Positions 40,846 to 49,939 are shown, numbered from the stretch's first letter. The stretch is 62,433 nucleotides of DNA from Patescibacteria group bacterium (GCA_029210915.1 JARGGJ010000008.1:1-62433); one strand, 5' to 3'. Numbers and translations are program-made. The notes: generated from the sequence alone by a model not told the origin.

Positions 40846-41817
40846 ATGCCGAAGACAGAAATCAACGTAAATGGCGTAACGGTTAAAACTGATCTGGTTG
40901 TGGCCTCAATTTCCGATTCTCGAGTACGGTTTACCGATGGGAGTTGGTGTGATGTGAATACCGGTATGGTTATCTGTAAAGGTAAGGGTTATATCCATAT
41001 TACTACCAGCCCCAAAGATTTGCCGGGTGCGTGCATTGTAGATCGGGTGGTGTTTGATTCCAACAAGATTCAAGCACCCGGTATCAAAGCCGTTGAAATA
41101 CAAAATGTTAGCGCCGTGCTCGAGGTGCGACCGACTCACGAGGATAGAGTTACGGTTACGGTAACGGGTGCGGGTTCCGCTTATCAAGATATTGAGGTGG
41201 CGCAAGATGGTGCCACTTTGTACATAAAAGATAAAGGCGGTACCGGAGTTCACATTGAGCAGATGGTTGTAAGCGGGAGGGGTGCTGTTGGCATTCATCT
41301 GGGAGACAGTTTCAATGTTTCCATCAGTGAAAGCAGCGTTAGCTCGGTTCAGATCGGCGGTTCAACATCGGCGTCTAAGAAAAGATTTTTGAGGATTACG
41401 ATTCATGTGCCCATTGGAACAAGGTTGGCTATTCATGAAGTCGATGGCAATATCACAATTGGTGATACGTATGGCGAGGTACGCCTAAGTACTGCTGGTA
41501 CGAACCATACCACAATCGGCAGGATCGGTGATCTTGAGCTCGTTAAGTCGGGCGTGGGTGATGTGTTTGTTGAATCGGTACAAGGGAATTGTACCATCAA
41601 AAATAAGGGAGTGGGTTCGGTTACGGTACGCGATGGCGAGGTTGCCATGTTGCATGCAAAAGTTTCGGGTACCGGACCAATCCAATACAAAGGCACGGCA
41701 ACCAATGCCAAGCTGATAATTAAGGGTGTGGGCGGTATCGAAGTTACCCACGTCACAAACGAGCCGGAAATAAAGCTTAAGGGCGTGGGTAGAATAGTGG
41801 TTTCAAACTGGCCATAA
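40846..41817 (+). CDS. DUF2807-like (GIN domain) beta-helix protein
   Basis: 323 residues, almost all short beta strands. From about residue 85: VEIQNVSAVLEVRPTHEDRV, and LRITIHVPIGTRLAIHEVDG with repeating G-x-G-x-[IV] turns (LVKSGVGDVFVES, CTIKNKGVGSVTVRDG, LIIKGVGGIEVTHV, IKLKGVGRIVVSNW). This matches the GIN/DUF2807 fold, usually the head of surface proteins, but there is no signal peptide or membrane segment, so it appears cytosolic. Own promoter, AGGAG site 6-7 nt before the ATG, and a strong terminator. Confidence 0.65.
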   Translation: MPKTEINVNGVTVKTDLVVASISDSRVRFTDGSWCDVNTGMVICKGKGYIHITTSPKDLPGACIVDRVVFDSNKIQAPGIKAVEIQNVSAVLEVRPTHEDRVTVTVTGAGSAYQDIEVAQDGATLYIKDKGGTGVHIEQMVVSGRGAVGIHLGDSFNVSISESSVSSVQIGGSTSASKKRFLRITIHVPIGTRLAIHEVDGNITIGDTYGEVRLSTAGTNHTTIGRIGDLELVKSGVGDVFVESVQGNCTIKNKGVGSVTVRDGEVAMLHAKVSGTGPIQYKGTATNAKLIIKGVGGIEVTHVTNEPEIKLKGVGRIVVSNWP

Positions 41818-41833
41818 GGCCAAACTTCTCAAC

Positions 41834-41862
41834 AGTGATGAATGTAAGTTCATCACTTTTTT
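41834..41862 (+). terminator. Intrinsic terminator
   Basis: AGTGATGAA and TTCATCACT form a 9-bp stem with a 6-nt loop and a T6 run. Confidence 0.8.
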
Positions 41863-41914
41863 GTTATTAAACATCCATCGATATTTACCCAGATCTCACT
41901 TTATAAACCACTTA

Positions 41915-41957
41915 ACTCGTTATAAACGTTATGAACGTTATGTACGTTATAAACGTT
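41915..41957. repeat. GTTATAAACGTTATGAACG tandem words
   Basis: About four imperfect copies of an 11-nt unit, CGTTATRAACG. They abut the end of the glycosidase gene. Confidence 0.55.
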
Positions 41958-41958
41958 T

Positions 41959-42960
41959 TCAGTTAAACAAGTTCTTCGCCTCTTCCCAAAACTCAGGTGT
42001 ATCGTGAGTCACTTTCATGTAATACCACCATTCCACCCCCCAAAAATCGATGCGCGGTAATCCCATTTTTTTGGCAAAAGCTATGTTTCTTTGCATTTGT
42101 TTTAAGTCAAAGGTTTGATATTGCTCATCCAAAGTTGACTCGGGGATTGTTTTGTCGACCCAGGGCTCCATTTGAAATTCGCTGACATAAATCTTTTCTG
42201 TGCCGTAAAAGAGTTTGGCTACTTGGCTTTTTCGTAAATAAAGTTGCGGTGGTACGAACCAATATCTAAAGACTCCAACAGGGCTTTTGACTACGCGATA
42301 AACGCTGAAACCCAAGTGTTGAACCTTGTTCCCAAGCCCCCAGAGCGTGAGCTCACCGGAATCCGTGGTAGCAATGGGTTTTGTGTTATCAAGCTCGCGG
42401 ACGTATGCGATTTCTTCATCGATAAAATCTTTGCGGATTTCGGGGCAAATGCCAAAAGGAAAGTTGGGCTCGTTTTCCACTTGCCACGATGTAACTGCGG
42501 GATGATCTTTGTAGCGAGTAACAACTTCTTTGAGATAGATTTTGACTGATTCTTCGAGCTCGGGTTCGGAATAACCGTAGACCCATGTGGGGCTCCAGCA
42601 TTCGGGCCAACGCGGGAGTTTGTGCCCAACAGCTAAAGTTACACTCCCTCCCCTTTCGGCGATAGCATCCAAGTCTCTATCTAACCATTCCCAGTCCCAA
42701 GTATATTTTGATGGTTGTAATAAACTCCAATATGCGGGAATTCGAAAATGACGCACTCCCAGCTCGTCGAGTGATGCGATGAGTGCTTCGTCTGCGGATA
42801 CTCCAAGATCTTCGGCATAAGGGCGGCTGAATGTGACTCCGGCTTGGAAATCGTTGTTTAGATTTAAGTTCATTGATTCAAATATACAAATTGAGGCAAA
42901 AATCAGTATGATGGCGGTTATGGAGATCCATTTAATAAGTCGTTTGTGTTTTTGTTCCAT
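41959..42960 (-). CDS. Membrane-anchored glycoside hydrolase (TIM-barrel, clan GH-A type)
   Basis: 333 residues: a signal anchor (about 10-28) and a barrel domain. SLDELGVRHFRIPAYWSLLQ opens the barrel; the acid/base glutamate is E164 in WQVENEPNF and the probable nucleophile is E261 in YVSEFQMEPW. These are the positions of clan A glycosidases such as GH5 or GH39. The substrate is unknown; location outside the membrane suggests use on external or wall-linked sugar. Stand-alone gene. Confidence 0.8.
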   Translation of the reverse strand: MEQKHKRLIKWISITAIILIFASICIFESMNLNLNNDFQAGVTFSRPYAEDLGVSADEALIASLDELGVRHFRIPAYWSLLQPSKYTWDWEWLDRDLDAIAERGGSVTLAVGHKLPRWPECWSPTWVYGYSEPELEESVKIYLKEVVTRYKDHPAVTSWQVENEPNFPFGICPEIRKDFIDEEIAYVRELDNTKPIATTDSGELTLWGLGNKVQHLGFSVYRVVKSPVGVFRYWFVPPQLYLRKSQVAKLFYGTEKIYVSEFQMEPWVDKTIPESTLDEQYQTFDLKQMQRNIAFAKKMGLPRIDFWGVEWWYYMKVTHDTPEFWEEAKNLFN

Positions 42961-43009
42961 ATTTATGTAAATGATAGCAAATTTTGATAATAAGGGATAC
43001 GTAAATTAA

Positions 43010-43137
43010 ATATTGACCAAATATTTACCAAGATACAAATATTTACCAAACACATAATGACCAATTACTACCTAAATACTATTTGTTGGCGTTTGGTTAT
43101 ATTTGGGATTACTTGGGAAATATTTGGTGGATATTTG
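43010..43137. repeat. ATATTTACCAA-word palindrome
   Basis: Left words TTGACCAAATATTTACCAAG and right words GGGAAATATTTGGTGGATAT mirror each other. They fill the gap between the glycosidase start and the EamA stop. Confidence 0.5.
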
Positions 43138-44088
43138 TTATACAATCAACCCCAATCCCACTGCCATAATGATGAGCGCTATGGCTTTTTTGAGAATGAC
43201 GGATTTGTTGAGTGATTCGCCGAGCAAAGTTTTGGCTTTGGATTTGAAGATGAAGGCGACGATTACTAGGAGGGCGAATTGCATGACTTGTAAGGAGTTG
43301 ACGATTGCCGCGGAGCCGATGGAGATGGCGTATTGAACCCCCACAAACCCCAATCCACCCATCGTTTGGCCAAAGATGGCGAGCAGAGCTGCGGTTTTGG
43401 GTTTGAGGATCATTCCCCCTTTGCTTCCCCCCTTATTAATGGGGGCTTTCTTGTCTTTTTTGTTGATGCCAAAGATTGTCATGATTTCTTGGCCGGCTTT
43501 GGCGTCGAGGATGACCACGATGATGAGTGCGGTGATTGCCGCGATGACACGAGTGCTGACGAAACCGCTTAAAAAGCCTACGTCATCATATATGGCTTTG
43601 ATGGTGACTGACATAATGGCAAATAAAAGTGCCGAGCTTCCGCTTAAAATCAGCGCTTGTTTGGTGAGGCGCTCGGAGGATTTACCGCTTGAGAGGATGA
43701 CTGTGGCGACGATGAGGAGGAAGAAGCCGATCAGTTCGTAGGTGCCCAAGCGTTCATGTAAAAAGATTGTGGTTCCGGCCAAGGTCAGCATTGGTATAAA
43801 AGCGGAGATAACGGGGACGACACGGCTGGCTTCGCCTCGGGATAAAGCCGCGAAGAACGCCCAAAGCGCGGTTGTAAAGGAGATGCCGCTTACTATTGTT
43901 AAAAATAGCGTCATCCCTTGTGGCCAATCAATGACCCATGGTGCAAGAACGATGGCAAAAATAGATAAAAGTCCGACTAACCCGGCATAAGTTGCGGATC
44001 TTTTAAAAGCATTGTTTAACAGGATTTTATCTATGATGAAGGCGACGCCATTGAAAGCATGGCCTAGTAGTGCTATTAGAACCCACAT
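43138..44088 (-). CDS. EamA/DMT-family transporter
   Basis: 316 residues with about ten hydrophobic helices in two repeats, as in EamA permeases (first repeat WVLIALLGHAFNGVAFIIDK..., end of second repeat LIIMAVGLGLIV). It would export or import a small metabolite. The loop between helices 6 and 7 contains INKGGSKGG, encoded by the palindromic word CCCCCCTTATTAATGGGGG, so a repeat sits in frame within the gene. Confidence 0.85.
   Translation of the reverse strand: MWVLIALLGHAFNGVAFIIDKILLNNAFKRSATYAGLVGLLSIFAIVLAPWVIDWPQGMTLFLTIVSGISFTTALWAFFAALSRGEASRVVPVISAFIPMLTLAGTTIFLHERLGTYELIGFFLLIVATVILSSGKSSERLTKQALILSGSSALLFAIMSVTIKAIYDDVGFLSGFVSTRVIAAITALIIVVILDAKAGQEIMTIFGINKKDKKAPINKGGSKGGMILKPKTAALLAIFGQTMGGLGFVGVQYAISIGSAAIVNSLQVMQFALLVIVAFIFKSKAKTLLGESLNKSVILKKAIALIIMAVGLGLIV
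43415..43446. repeat. CCCCCCTTATTAATGGGGG palindrome inside the EamA gene
   Basis: A palindrome of the type found at 33753 and 22889 lies in frame and encodes a Lys/Gly-rich cytosolic loop. Confidence 0.6.
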
Positions 44089-44103
44089 AAGTTTGTATTT
44101 AGT

Positions 44104-44195
44104 ATCTTGTATCTAGTATCTAGCAGAAATTTTTGTTGAAACTGCAAGATATTAAATACAAGTTGCAAGATACATTTTGAATTAAGTATCTAGCA
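44104..44195. repeat. AGTATCTTGTATCTAGCAG repeat, left flank
   Basis: Variants of AGTATCTTGTATCTAG and its complement, downstream of the four-helix-bundle gene. The matching set lies at 44582-44668, so this gene is bracketed by one repeat family. Confidence 0.6.
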
Positions 44196-44196
44196 G

Positions 44197-44580
44197 TTAT
44201 GAAAAATGTTTGTTACAAGAGGTTATTAAAGAGTTAATTAGTTTTAACGTATCAGTAGTTTTTGTAATGCATGTCAAGAATATGTCTTCGTTAATGTACC
44301 CTACATCTTTTGCGATATGTAGCTGATCTTGCAGTTCTGTTAGTGATCCTTTGGACATGTAGTAAAAATGACTTTTATCTTTAGCGGTTTTTCGGCTAAA
44401 TCCTTCCGCAATGTTAGATGTAACGGAAACGGCTGATCTTCTCATTTGATTCGTTAAACCAAATAGTTCTTCTTTGGGAAATTTTTGTGAATGTTTATAA
44501 ATAAGTAAAACCAATTCGTGGCCTACTTGCCAAGCGTATAAATCGGTAAAATCTTTTATTGGCTTATAATCATTATCCAT
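44197..44580 (-). CDS. Four-helix bundle protein (23S IVS-type)
   Basis: 127 residues from the ATG at 44580. Family motifs: KDFTDLYAWQVGHELVLLIY, FPKEELFGLTNQMRRSAVSV, SNIAEGFSRKTAKDKSHFYY and GSLTELQDQL. In many bacteria this family is encoded by insertions in 23S rRNA genes; here it is free-standing and flanked on both sides by the same repeat. The function is unknown. Confidence 0.9.
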   Translation of the reverse strand: MDNDYKPIKDFTDLYAWQVGHELVLLIYKHSQKFPKEELFGLTNQMRRSAVSVTSNIAEGFSRKTAKDKSHFYYMSKGSLTELQDQLHIAKDVGYINEDIFLTCITKTTDTLKLINSLITSCNKHFS

Positions 44581-44581
44581 A

Positions 44582-44668
44582 TATAGAGTATCTAGCAACT
44601 AGTATCTTGTATCTAGCAGTTTTACTAAATGCTACTGCAAGATACAAGATACTAGATACGAGATACTT
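44582..44668. repeat. AGTATCTTGTATCTAGCAG repeat, right flank
   Basis: AGTATCTTGTATCTAGCAG and its complement CTGCAAGATACAAGATACT make a hairpin of about 18 bp around TTTTACTAAATGCTA-type sequence. It may serve as terminator between the beta-CASP and four-helix-bundle genes. Confidence 0.65.
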
Positions 44669-44673
44669 TTCGG

Positions 44674-46023
44674 TTAGACAGTTATCGTTTGCCCCGGCCT
44701 TGGTACTTTGGCTTCGATATGAAGCGCTTCTGTGATGCGCGTGGCAAGGGCGGCGGAGGCGTGTTCTTCTCCGTGGGTGCAGTAAACCAAGGGCGGGCGT
44801 TTTTTAGCGGAGCGGATCCAGCTCACGAGCATTTTTTGATCGGCGTGCGCACTGAAGCCACCGATGCTGACTACATTGGCTTTGACGGTTACGTATTCGT
44901 CTAAAACTTTGACGCGTTTTTGCCCGCTGTATAGTTTACGGCCAAGAGTGCCCTCGGCTTGGAAGCCGATGATCAGTAGTGTGCATTTAGGATCGCTCAG
45001 ATAGCGCACCAGATGGTGTTGGATACGCCCGCCGTTCATCATGCCGGCTCCGGCTATGATGACTTTGGGCCAACGGGAATCGTTTATGCGTTTGGATTGG
45101 TCGCGAGTACGGGTAACGGTTAAGCCGGGAAAATCAAAAAGCGCGTCACCGCCAACCATTTGGTTATAAGCACTGATACTGTAGTATTTGGGATATGATC
45201 GGAAAACATCGGTAACATTGGCGGCAAGCGGGCTGTCCATGAAAATATCGACGTGAGGAATGCGTTTTTTTTCGGCGAGATTGTTTAGCTCGAGTAAGAG
45301 TTCTTGAGTGCGTTCTAGGGCAAAAGCCGGTATGAGGAGGACTCCGCCTTGGTTGATTGTTTCTGTGACTGCGTTTTCTAGTATTTGCCAACGCTCGGCT
45401 TTTTTTTCGTGGATGCGATCGCCATAGGTGGATTCGATGAACAAAACATCGGTTTTATTCAGAGCATCTTTTTGTTTTAAAATCGGGGTGTCGATGTTGC
45501 CCAAATCGCCCGAGAATGTGGCCGTTTTTCTGCCTTCTTCCGTGATTTCTATAAAAGCACTGCCAAGGATATGGCCGGCGTTGTGAAATTGAATTTGCAA
45601 GTCTTTAAAACAAAGGGCTCCGGAATCGTCGATAGCTTTTAATTTGCGGACGGCGATTTTGACGTCCTCTTTGCTAAACAGTACAGGTGCGCCGAATTTT
45701 CTTTGGTTTTCGGCCATTATCATTTCGGCGTCGTACCAAAGCAGTTTGGCAAATTCTTTGGTGGGAGGTGTGGTGTAAATTGGGCCTGTGAATCCCCTTT
45801 TGATTAGTTGAGGGATACGGCCGGAGTGGTCTATGTGCGCGTGAGTCAAAATAACCGCGTCGATATCGTGCGGGTTGAATCCAAAATCGTTGTAATTTTT
45901 AGCTTGAGCAAACTGCCCGCCTTGGAAAAGGCCGCAATCAATTAAAATTTTGGTTTTATCCGTCTCGAGCAAATAGCAAGAACCGGTAACTTCACGAACA
46001 GCACCGAAGGGAGTGATTTTCAT
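44674..46023 (-). CDS. Beta-CASP metallo-beta-lactamase-fold RNA hydrolase
   Basis: 449 residues from the ATG at 46023. Metal motif HAHIDHSG at 61-68, then FSGDLGNIDTPIL, ESTYGDRIHE, the beta-CASP part with GAGMMNGGRIQHHL, GGFSAHADQ and a final THGEEHA. The architecture matches bacterial YSH1/CPSF-like exonucleases that process RNA. Stand-alone gene with TATAAT 6 nt before the start (leaderless). Confidence 0.92.
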   Translation of the reverse strand: MKITPFGAVREVTGSCYLLETDKTKILIDCGLFQGGQFAQAKNYNDFGFNPHDIDAVILTHAHIDHSGRIPQLIKRGFTGPIYTTPPTKEFAKLLWYDAEMIMAENQRKFGAPVLFSKEDVKIAVRKLKAIDDSGALCFKDLQIQFHNAGHILGSAFIEITEEGRKTATFSGDLGNIDTPILKQKDALNKTDVLFIESTYGDRIHEKKAERWQILENAVTETINQGGVLLIPAFALERTQELLLELNNLAEKKRIPHVDIFMDSPLAANVTDVFRSYPKYYSISAYNQMVGGDALFDFPGLTVTRTRDQSKRINDSRWPKVIIAGAGMMNGGRIQHHLVRYLSDPKCTLLIIGFQAEGTLGRKLYSGQKRVKVLDEYVTVKANVVSIGGFSAHADQKMLVSWIRSAKKRPPLVYCTHGEEHASAALATRITEALHIEAKVPRPGQTITV

Positions 46024-46029
46024 GAAACT

Positions 46030-46035
46030 ATTATA
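46030..46035 (-). promoter_or_regulatory. -10 box of leaderless beta-CASP gene
   Basis: TATAAT on the minus strand ends 6 nt before the ATG at 46023. Confidence 0.6.
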
Positions 46036-46045
46036 GCACAATAGT

Positions 46046-46128
46046 CATAACGTCTTAACGTCTTAACGTCGTAAAGTACTAACGTACAAACTTAAATAAC
46101 CCCGTTATGACGTTATGACGTTATGACT
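46046..46128. repeat. CGTCTTAACGTCTTAACG / CGTTATGACGTTATGACG words
   Basis: Tandem 9-nt units TAACGTCTT on the left and GACGTTATG on the right, partly complementary, fill the gap before the beta-CASP gene. Confidence 0.55.
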
Positions 46129-46141
46129 TTTTACGAATTTT

Positions 46142-46975
46142 TCAGAACGCGTACATCCGTAGAGTTTCCTCGTGTCTTTTTAAGAGTGTGTTGCCCAGTT
46201 TTAAGAGGAAATTTTGATCTTTGGTTAGATGATTGTAGGCTGTTCCGGATTTGGTTTCTTGCCATGTCTGAGGTGAATAGAAACCTTTGTCATTTTCGAA
46301 AAAATCAGCATTTATAATACGCATTACCGGTTCCTCGGTGTTACCGTTTAGGCCTTTTGTCCAGGGTTGGCAATAGGCAAAAAACTCCAAATTAATTTTG
46401 TCTCCAGTTTGTGTAACATCTTTAAGCGGTGCAACGGCACAAGAACCAAAAACGGCAGAGGGAATTAAATGGGATTTAGCGGCTTGTTCCATGGAGTAAA
46501 TTAACGGCAGTTGTTCGATACGATCCGCGGTGACGGTTTTGAAAGTGGGACACAGAATATCTGTAAGCGGACCGGTGTTGTTTAGGCATTGTTTTTGAAT
46601 GATGAGGTTTAGGAGCATTGTATCCATGTTGGGGTTGCGCAAGAGCTGGAGAACAAAAGCTGTTTGTAGAATCAACAGCGCACCGCCGGCAACTATGAGT
46701 AAACGAAAAGACGTATCGCTATGACCAAAAATATTTTGGAAAGTTTCAGAGAATATCCATGTTTTTCCGCGGATGATGGCCTCGAGAATAATCAATATAA
46801 ATGTAAAACAACCACCAAGTATAAAACCAAGTGCCGGATGCAAACCCATGGCTGTTAAAGATATTGCCACTACCGGCAAACTCATGATTGTAACCGCCGC
46901 CCAAACAAAATCAGAACCGGCTGATTCATTTGTCTGCATTATTTTTGGCGTCTTTCGTGTTGTGGATTTTTTCAT
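46142..46975 (-). CDS. Membrane protein with extracellular Cys domain, unknown
   Basis: 277 residues: two hydrophobic segments near 25-45 and 48-68, another at about 92-110, then a soluble region of about 165 residues with four cysteines (QKQCLNNTGPLTDILCPTF, SCAVAPL, YCQPW) that could form two disulphides. No family recognised. A GAGGGGT stretch precedes the ATG and a TATAAT box lies about 20 nt further up. Confidence 0.55.
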   Translation of the reverse strand: MKKSTTRKTPKIMQTNESAGSDFVWAAVTIMSLPVVAISLTAMGLHPALGFILGGCFTFILIILEAIIRGKTWIFSETFQNIFGHSDTSFRLLIVAGGALLILQTAFVLQLLRNPNMDTMLLNLIIQKQCLNNTGPLTDILCPTFKTVTADRIEQLPLIYSMEQAAKSHLIPSAVFGSCAVAPLKDVTQTGDKINLEFFAYCQPWTKGLNGNTEEPVMRIINADFFENDKGFYSPQTWQETKSGTAYNHLTKDQNFLLKLGNTLLKRHEETLRMYAF

Positions 46976-47327
46976 ACCCCTCTTTGATTAAAATTATTAT
47001 ACCACAATTTTAATCAAAGAAACATAATCAAACATAAACAAGATACAAATATACCAAACGTCTACAGATTTTAAATAATAAATTACAACCCACTTCGCTA
47101 AAGCTATGAGGGTCAGGAATAACAAACAATAAAGAACGAGCTAGGTACTAAGTACTAGGTACTAGGTACTAGGTACTAGGTACTAGGATAAGAATCTAAG
47201 CCGATCGAACTGCTAGATACTAAATACAAAATACAAAATACTTAGTTGATAAGGTATAAATCCAATATGATGAAATATCATCAAGTAGAGATTATGGTTA
47301 ATGTTTTTTAAATAATGTTAATTTGGG
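46976..47327. other. Repeat-bearing gap, no gene seen
   Basis: 350 bp with AT-rich sequence, the AGGTACTA tandem repeat at 47141-47187 and TAGATACTAAATACAAAATAC words near 47212. I see no open frame or promoter I would defend. Confidence 0.5.
47141..47187. repeat. AGGTACTA short tandem repeat
   Basis: About five tandem copies of the 8-nt unit AGGTACTA, nearly perfect. The unit contains the palindrome TAGTACCTA-like core; related words sit at 18768 and 40587. Confidence 0.75.
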
Positions 47328-48278
47328 TTATGCTTTGGGGTTCATCAGCCTTTTGCCAAATCTTGCCAGTAGATTGCGAGGCGTAAATAGTGGAGCGTAT
47401 TTGGTGATGAAGGAGGTTTTGCCAACAACGACTATTGTTTTGCCTTGTTTTAATGCTTCGATAGTTTGTTCCGCAACAGTATTTGGGTCGCTGAGTTGCA
47501 TGAGATCTTTATGTTCTGAAGCGTTGATGCCGGCTCGTTTTTGGAAGTTTGTTGATGTGGCTCCGGGGCAAGCACAGAGAACGCGGACGCCTTTATTTTT
47601 GACCTCTTCGGCTAAAGCTTCGCTAAAGTTTATAACAAAAGCTTTGGTTGCCGCGTAAGTAGCCATATAAGGCACAGGAAAAAATCCGGAAGTTGATGCA
47701 ATGTTAATAATTGCGCCTTTTTTGCGGTCGAGCATCTCGGGGAGAAAGAGTTTTGTAAGTGCCAAAAGCGAGCGACAATTTAGATTGACCATGTTTAAGG
47801 AATCTTCGTAGCGGATTTTGCTCTCGGCTTCGTATTTGCCGAAACCTGCGTTGTTGATGAGTATGTCTACGTTAATTCCCATTCGTTTGAGTTTGTTGGG
47901 AAGATCAGGGAGAGTTTTAGAGCGAGCTAAATCAGTTGGGATAAAGCGAACATCCACACCATGTTTCTCGCGCAGTTCTGCGGATAGGGTTTTTAATTTT
48001 GCTTCGTTTTGTGCGATTAGGATTAAGGGTTTCTTTTTTGATGCCAAAAGACGGGCGAACGCCTCCCCTATTCCCGAGGATGCCCCGGTTATAAGCGCAT
48101 AATCTTTTTTAACCTGTGTTGTTTCCAGCGACGTTCTTAGTGTGTCTACCATTTTTGGTTCGGTTTCTTCTTTTAGTTTAAGAGCCTCTTTTGCCGGGGC
48201 TAGCTCGGGTTGAACAGGCGCTTGGTTAAGAGCGTGGTCGGTTGTAGGTTGTGTTAAGGGATTTTGTGGGTCGTTCAT
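47328..48278 (-). CDS. Short-chain dehydrogenase/reductase (SDR)
   Basis: 316 residues. Classical SDR: cofactor motif TGASSGIG near 64-71, NNAG (in ILINNAGFGKYE), catalytic S in ASTSG and YxxxK as Y-AATK. C-terminal ...PGATSTNFQKRAG. It reduces or oxidises a carbonyl substrate with NAD(P). An unusual N-terminal extension of about 57 residues rich in Pro/Gln/Glu (QNPLTQPTTDHALNQAPVQP) may be disordered, or the true start may be the Met at about residue 43. Confidence 0.85.
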   Translation of the reverse strand: MNDPQNPLTQPTTDHALNQAPVQPELAPAKEALKLKEETEPKMVDTLRTSLETTQVKKDYALITGASSGIGEAFARLLASKKKPLILIAQNEAKLKTLSAELREKHGVDVRFIPTDLARSKTLPDLPNKLKRMGINVDILINNAGFGKYEAESKIRYEDSLNMVNLNCRSLLALTKLFLPEMLDRKKGAIINIASTSGFFPVPYMATYAATKAFVINFSEALAEEVKNKGVRVLCACPGATSTNFQKRAGINASEHKDLMQLSDPNTVAEQTIEALKQGKTIVVVGKTSFITKYAPLFTPRNLLARFGKRLMNPKA

Positions 48279-48439
48279 ATTGGTAAATGCTTATATTTCA
48301 GTAGTTTAATTTTAGTGTGAGTTAGTTTATCTTACTCTGATTTTTGCTTATTTGTCTATACTTATTTTTAATCAATGATATCTTGTGAAATGGCAATTTG
48401 ATAAAAAAATACCCCATTGGTTTGGGGTTTTATATGGCT

Positions 48440-48709
48440 TTAGAGGCAAGCACGAAGCGCGTCGTGCATTTTTTCTTCCGGGTAATCAACGTCGTACTTA
48501 CTTAGTATTGTGCCAATTTCCGGGAAATCCGCATCCAATTTATACCACATCTCAACCAGGCTTTTCCAACTATTGGGGTTACGCATGCGAATTTGCAGGA
48601 GTTGAAGAAGTAGATTGGATTTTCTAATTTCCGCAGGTATGGAAGAAAGGGCTGTTTCGAGCTCGTTAACGAGCTGTGCTTGAAGGATTTTTAATTGCTC
48701 GTTTAGCAA
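48440..48709 (-). CDS. Small helical protein, unknown
   Basis: 89 residues, entirely helical in appearance: LNEQLKILQAQLVNELETAL, then IRKSNLLLQLLQIRMRNPNS, WKSLVEMWYKLDADFPEIGT. The start is TTG at 48709 with GGAAAGGA upstream. Not recognised. It stands alone between the SDR and MscS genes. Confidence 0.5.
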   Translation of the reverse strand: MLNEQLKILQAQLVNELETALSSIPAEIRKSNLLLQLLQIRMRNPNSWKSLVEMWYKLDADFPEIGTILSKYDVDYPEEKMHDALRACL

Positions 48710-48862
48710 GTTTGAATCCTTTCCGGAGTTTGCATTTGATTTTTTCCAAATGTCAACATGTATAATTGCTCATATACTTAATCATGCATATTTGGCTTTG
48801 TCAAGGCAAAAAGGCTTTTTGCGCGTTGTTTCAAGAGTTTAAAATTTTGCTAAATGTAGATA

Positions 48863-49939
48863 TTATTTAACCAAATGAATGGTTTGGGTTGGGAAGGCTA
48901 TACTTATACCTTTATCTCGGAAGGTTTCATGGATTGCCAAATTAATGGCTTGTTGGACATCCATGTATACATCGTATTCTTCGGATTCGATAAAGTAGAC
49001 TATTTCGTAAATTAGCGCCGAGTCGCCGAATTTGGCAAAATGTGCGCGATCGAATCGAGCTTGAGAAATATCTTTAACAATATTTTGAATGGTCATTGGA
49101 ATGTCTTTTAGTAGTTTTGGATCTGTGCTGTATTCGACCCCCAAATTAAATACGGCTCTGCGCTCTTTTAGGCGTTTAAAGTTTTGGATACGAGCGGTTG
49201 TCAGTTCTTGATTGGAGATTATTATTTCCTCTCCTTGCAGTGAGCGGATACGGGTTGTTTTAATACCGATTTTTTCGACATTTCCGCTGTGCTCCCCCAC
49301 CACAATAAAATCTCCAACTACAAATGGTTTATCAAACCAAATGGCAAATGAGCTGAATAGATCGGCAAGGATGTTTTGTAATGCAAATGCTATCGCGATA
49401 CCGCCGATTCCCAAGCCGGCAATTAGTGATGTTATGTCCAGGCCTAGATTTGAAAGGATTAAAAGTATGCCTAATGACCAAACTACGATTTTGGTAATTA
49501 TGGCCAAATAACCCATTGCGCTTTTTGAACTTGATTCTTTTTGCCCGGATGCAAGTTTTTTAAAAACAAAGTTAATAAATGTGGAGCTTGCGGTTAGTAC
49601 CTGAATTACCAGAATAATGATTAGCGCGGAATCAAGCAGCCATCTAATATTATCGGGATAATTTAATAATCGTAACGCAATGTAAAAAGATAAGAACCAA
49701 TAAAAAGGAGGTTTGATATGCTTAACCGTAGCTATAAGTGCGTCATCCAAGTCGTTTTTTGTTTTTTTTGAAAAAGATTCCAGTTTTACTAGGATGATTT
49801 TTTGAACCAGCAAAAAAAATAGAATTGATATGATTAATATGATAAGCGCCGTTACATACATCCTTAGGGTATTGCCTAAAAACATTTGACCCCAGAATCC
49901 GTTTTGGGATGTTAAAAAAGTGATAATTTTGTCTTGCAT
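48863..49939 (-). CDS. MscS-family mechanosensitive channel
   Basis: 358 residues: about five hydrophobic segments, the pore helix GLDITSLIAGLGIGGIAIAF (Gly/Ala-rich packing), then the beta domain starting DLFSSFAIWFDKPFVVGDFI with GNVEKIGIKTTRIR, and the alpha-beta vestibule. It releases solutes on hypo-osmotic shock. A TCATACT box ends 10 nt before the ATG. Confidence 0.92.
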   Translation of the reverse strand: MQDKIITFLTSQNGFWGQMFLGNTLRMYVTALIILIISILFFLLVQKIILVKLESFSKKTKNDLDDALIATVKHIKPPFYWFLSFYIALRLLNYPDNIRWLLDSALIIILVIQVLTASSTFINFVFKKLASGQKESSSKSAMGYLAIITKIVVWSLGILLILSNLGLDITSLIAGLGIGGIAIAFALQNILADLFSSFAIWFDKPFVVGDFIVVGEHSGNVEKIGIKTTRIRSLQGEEIIISNQELTTARIQNFKRLKERRAVFNLGVEYSTDPKLLKDIPMTIQNIVKDISQARFDRAHFAKFGDSALIYEIVYFIESEEYDVYMDVQQAINLAIHETFRDKGISIAFPTQTIHLVK

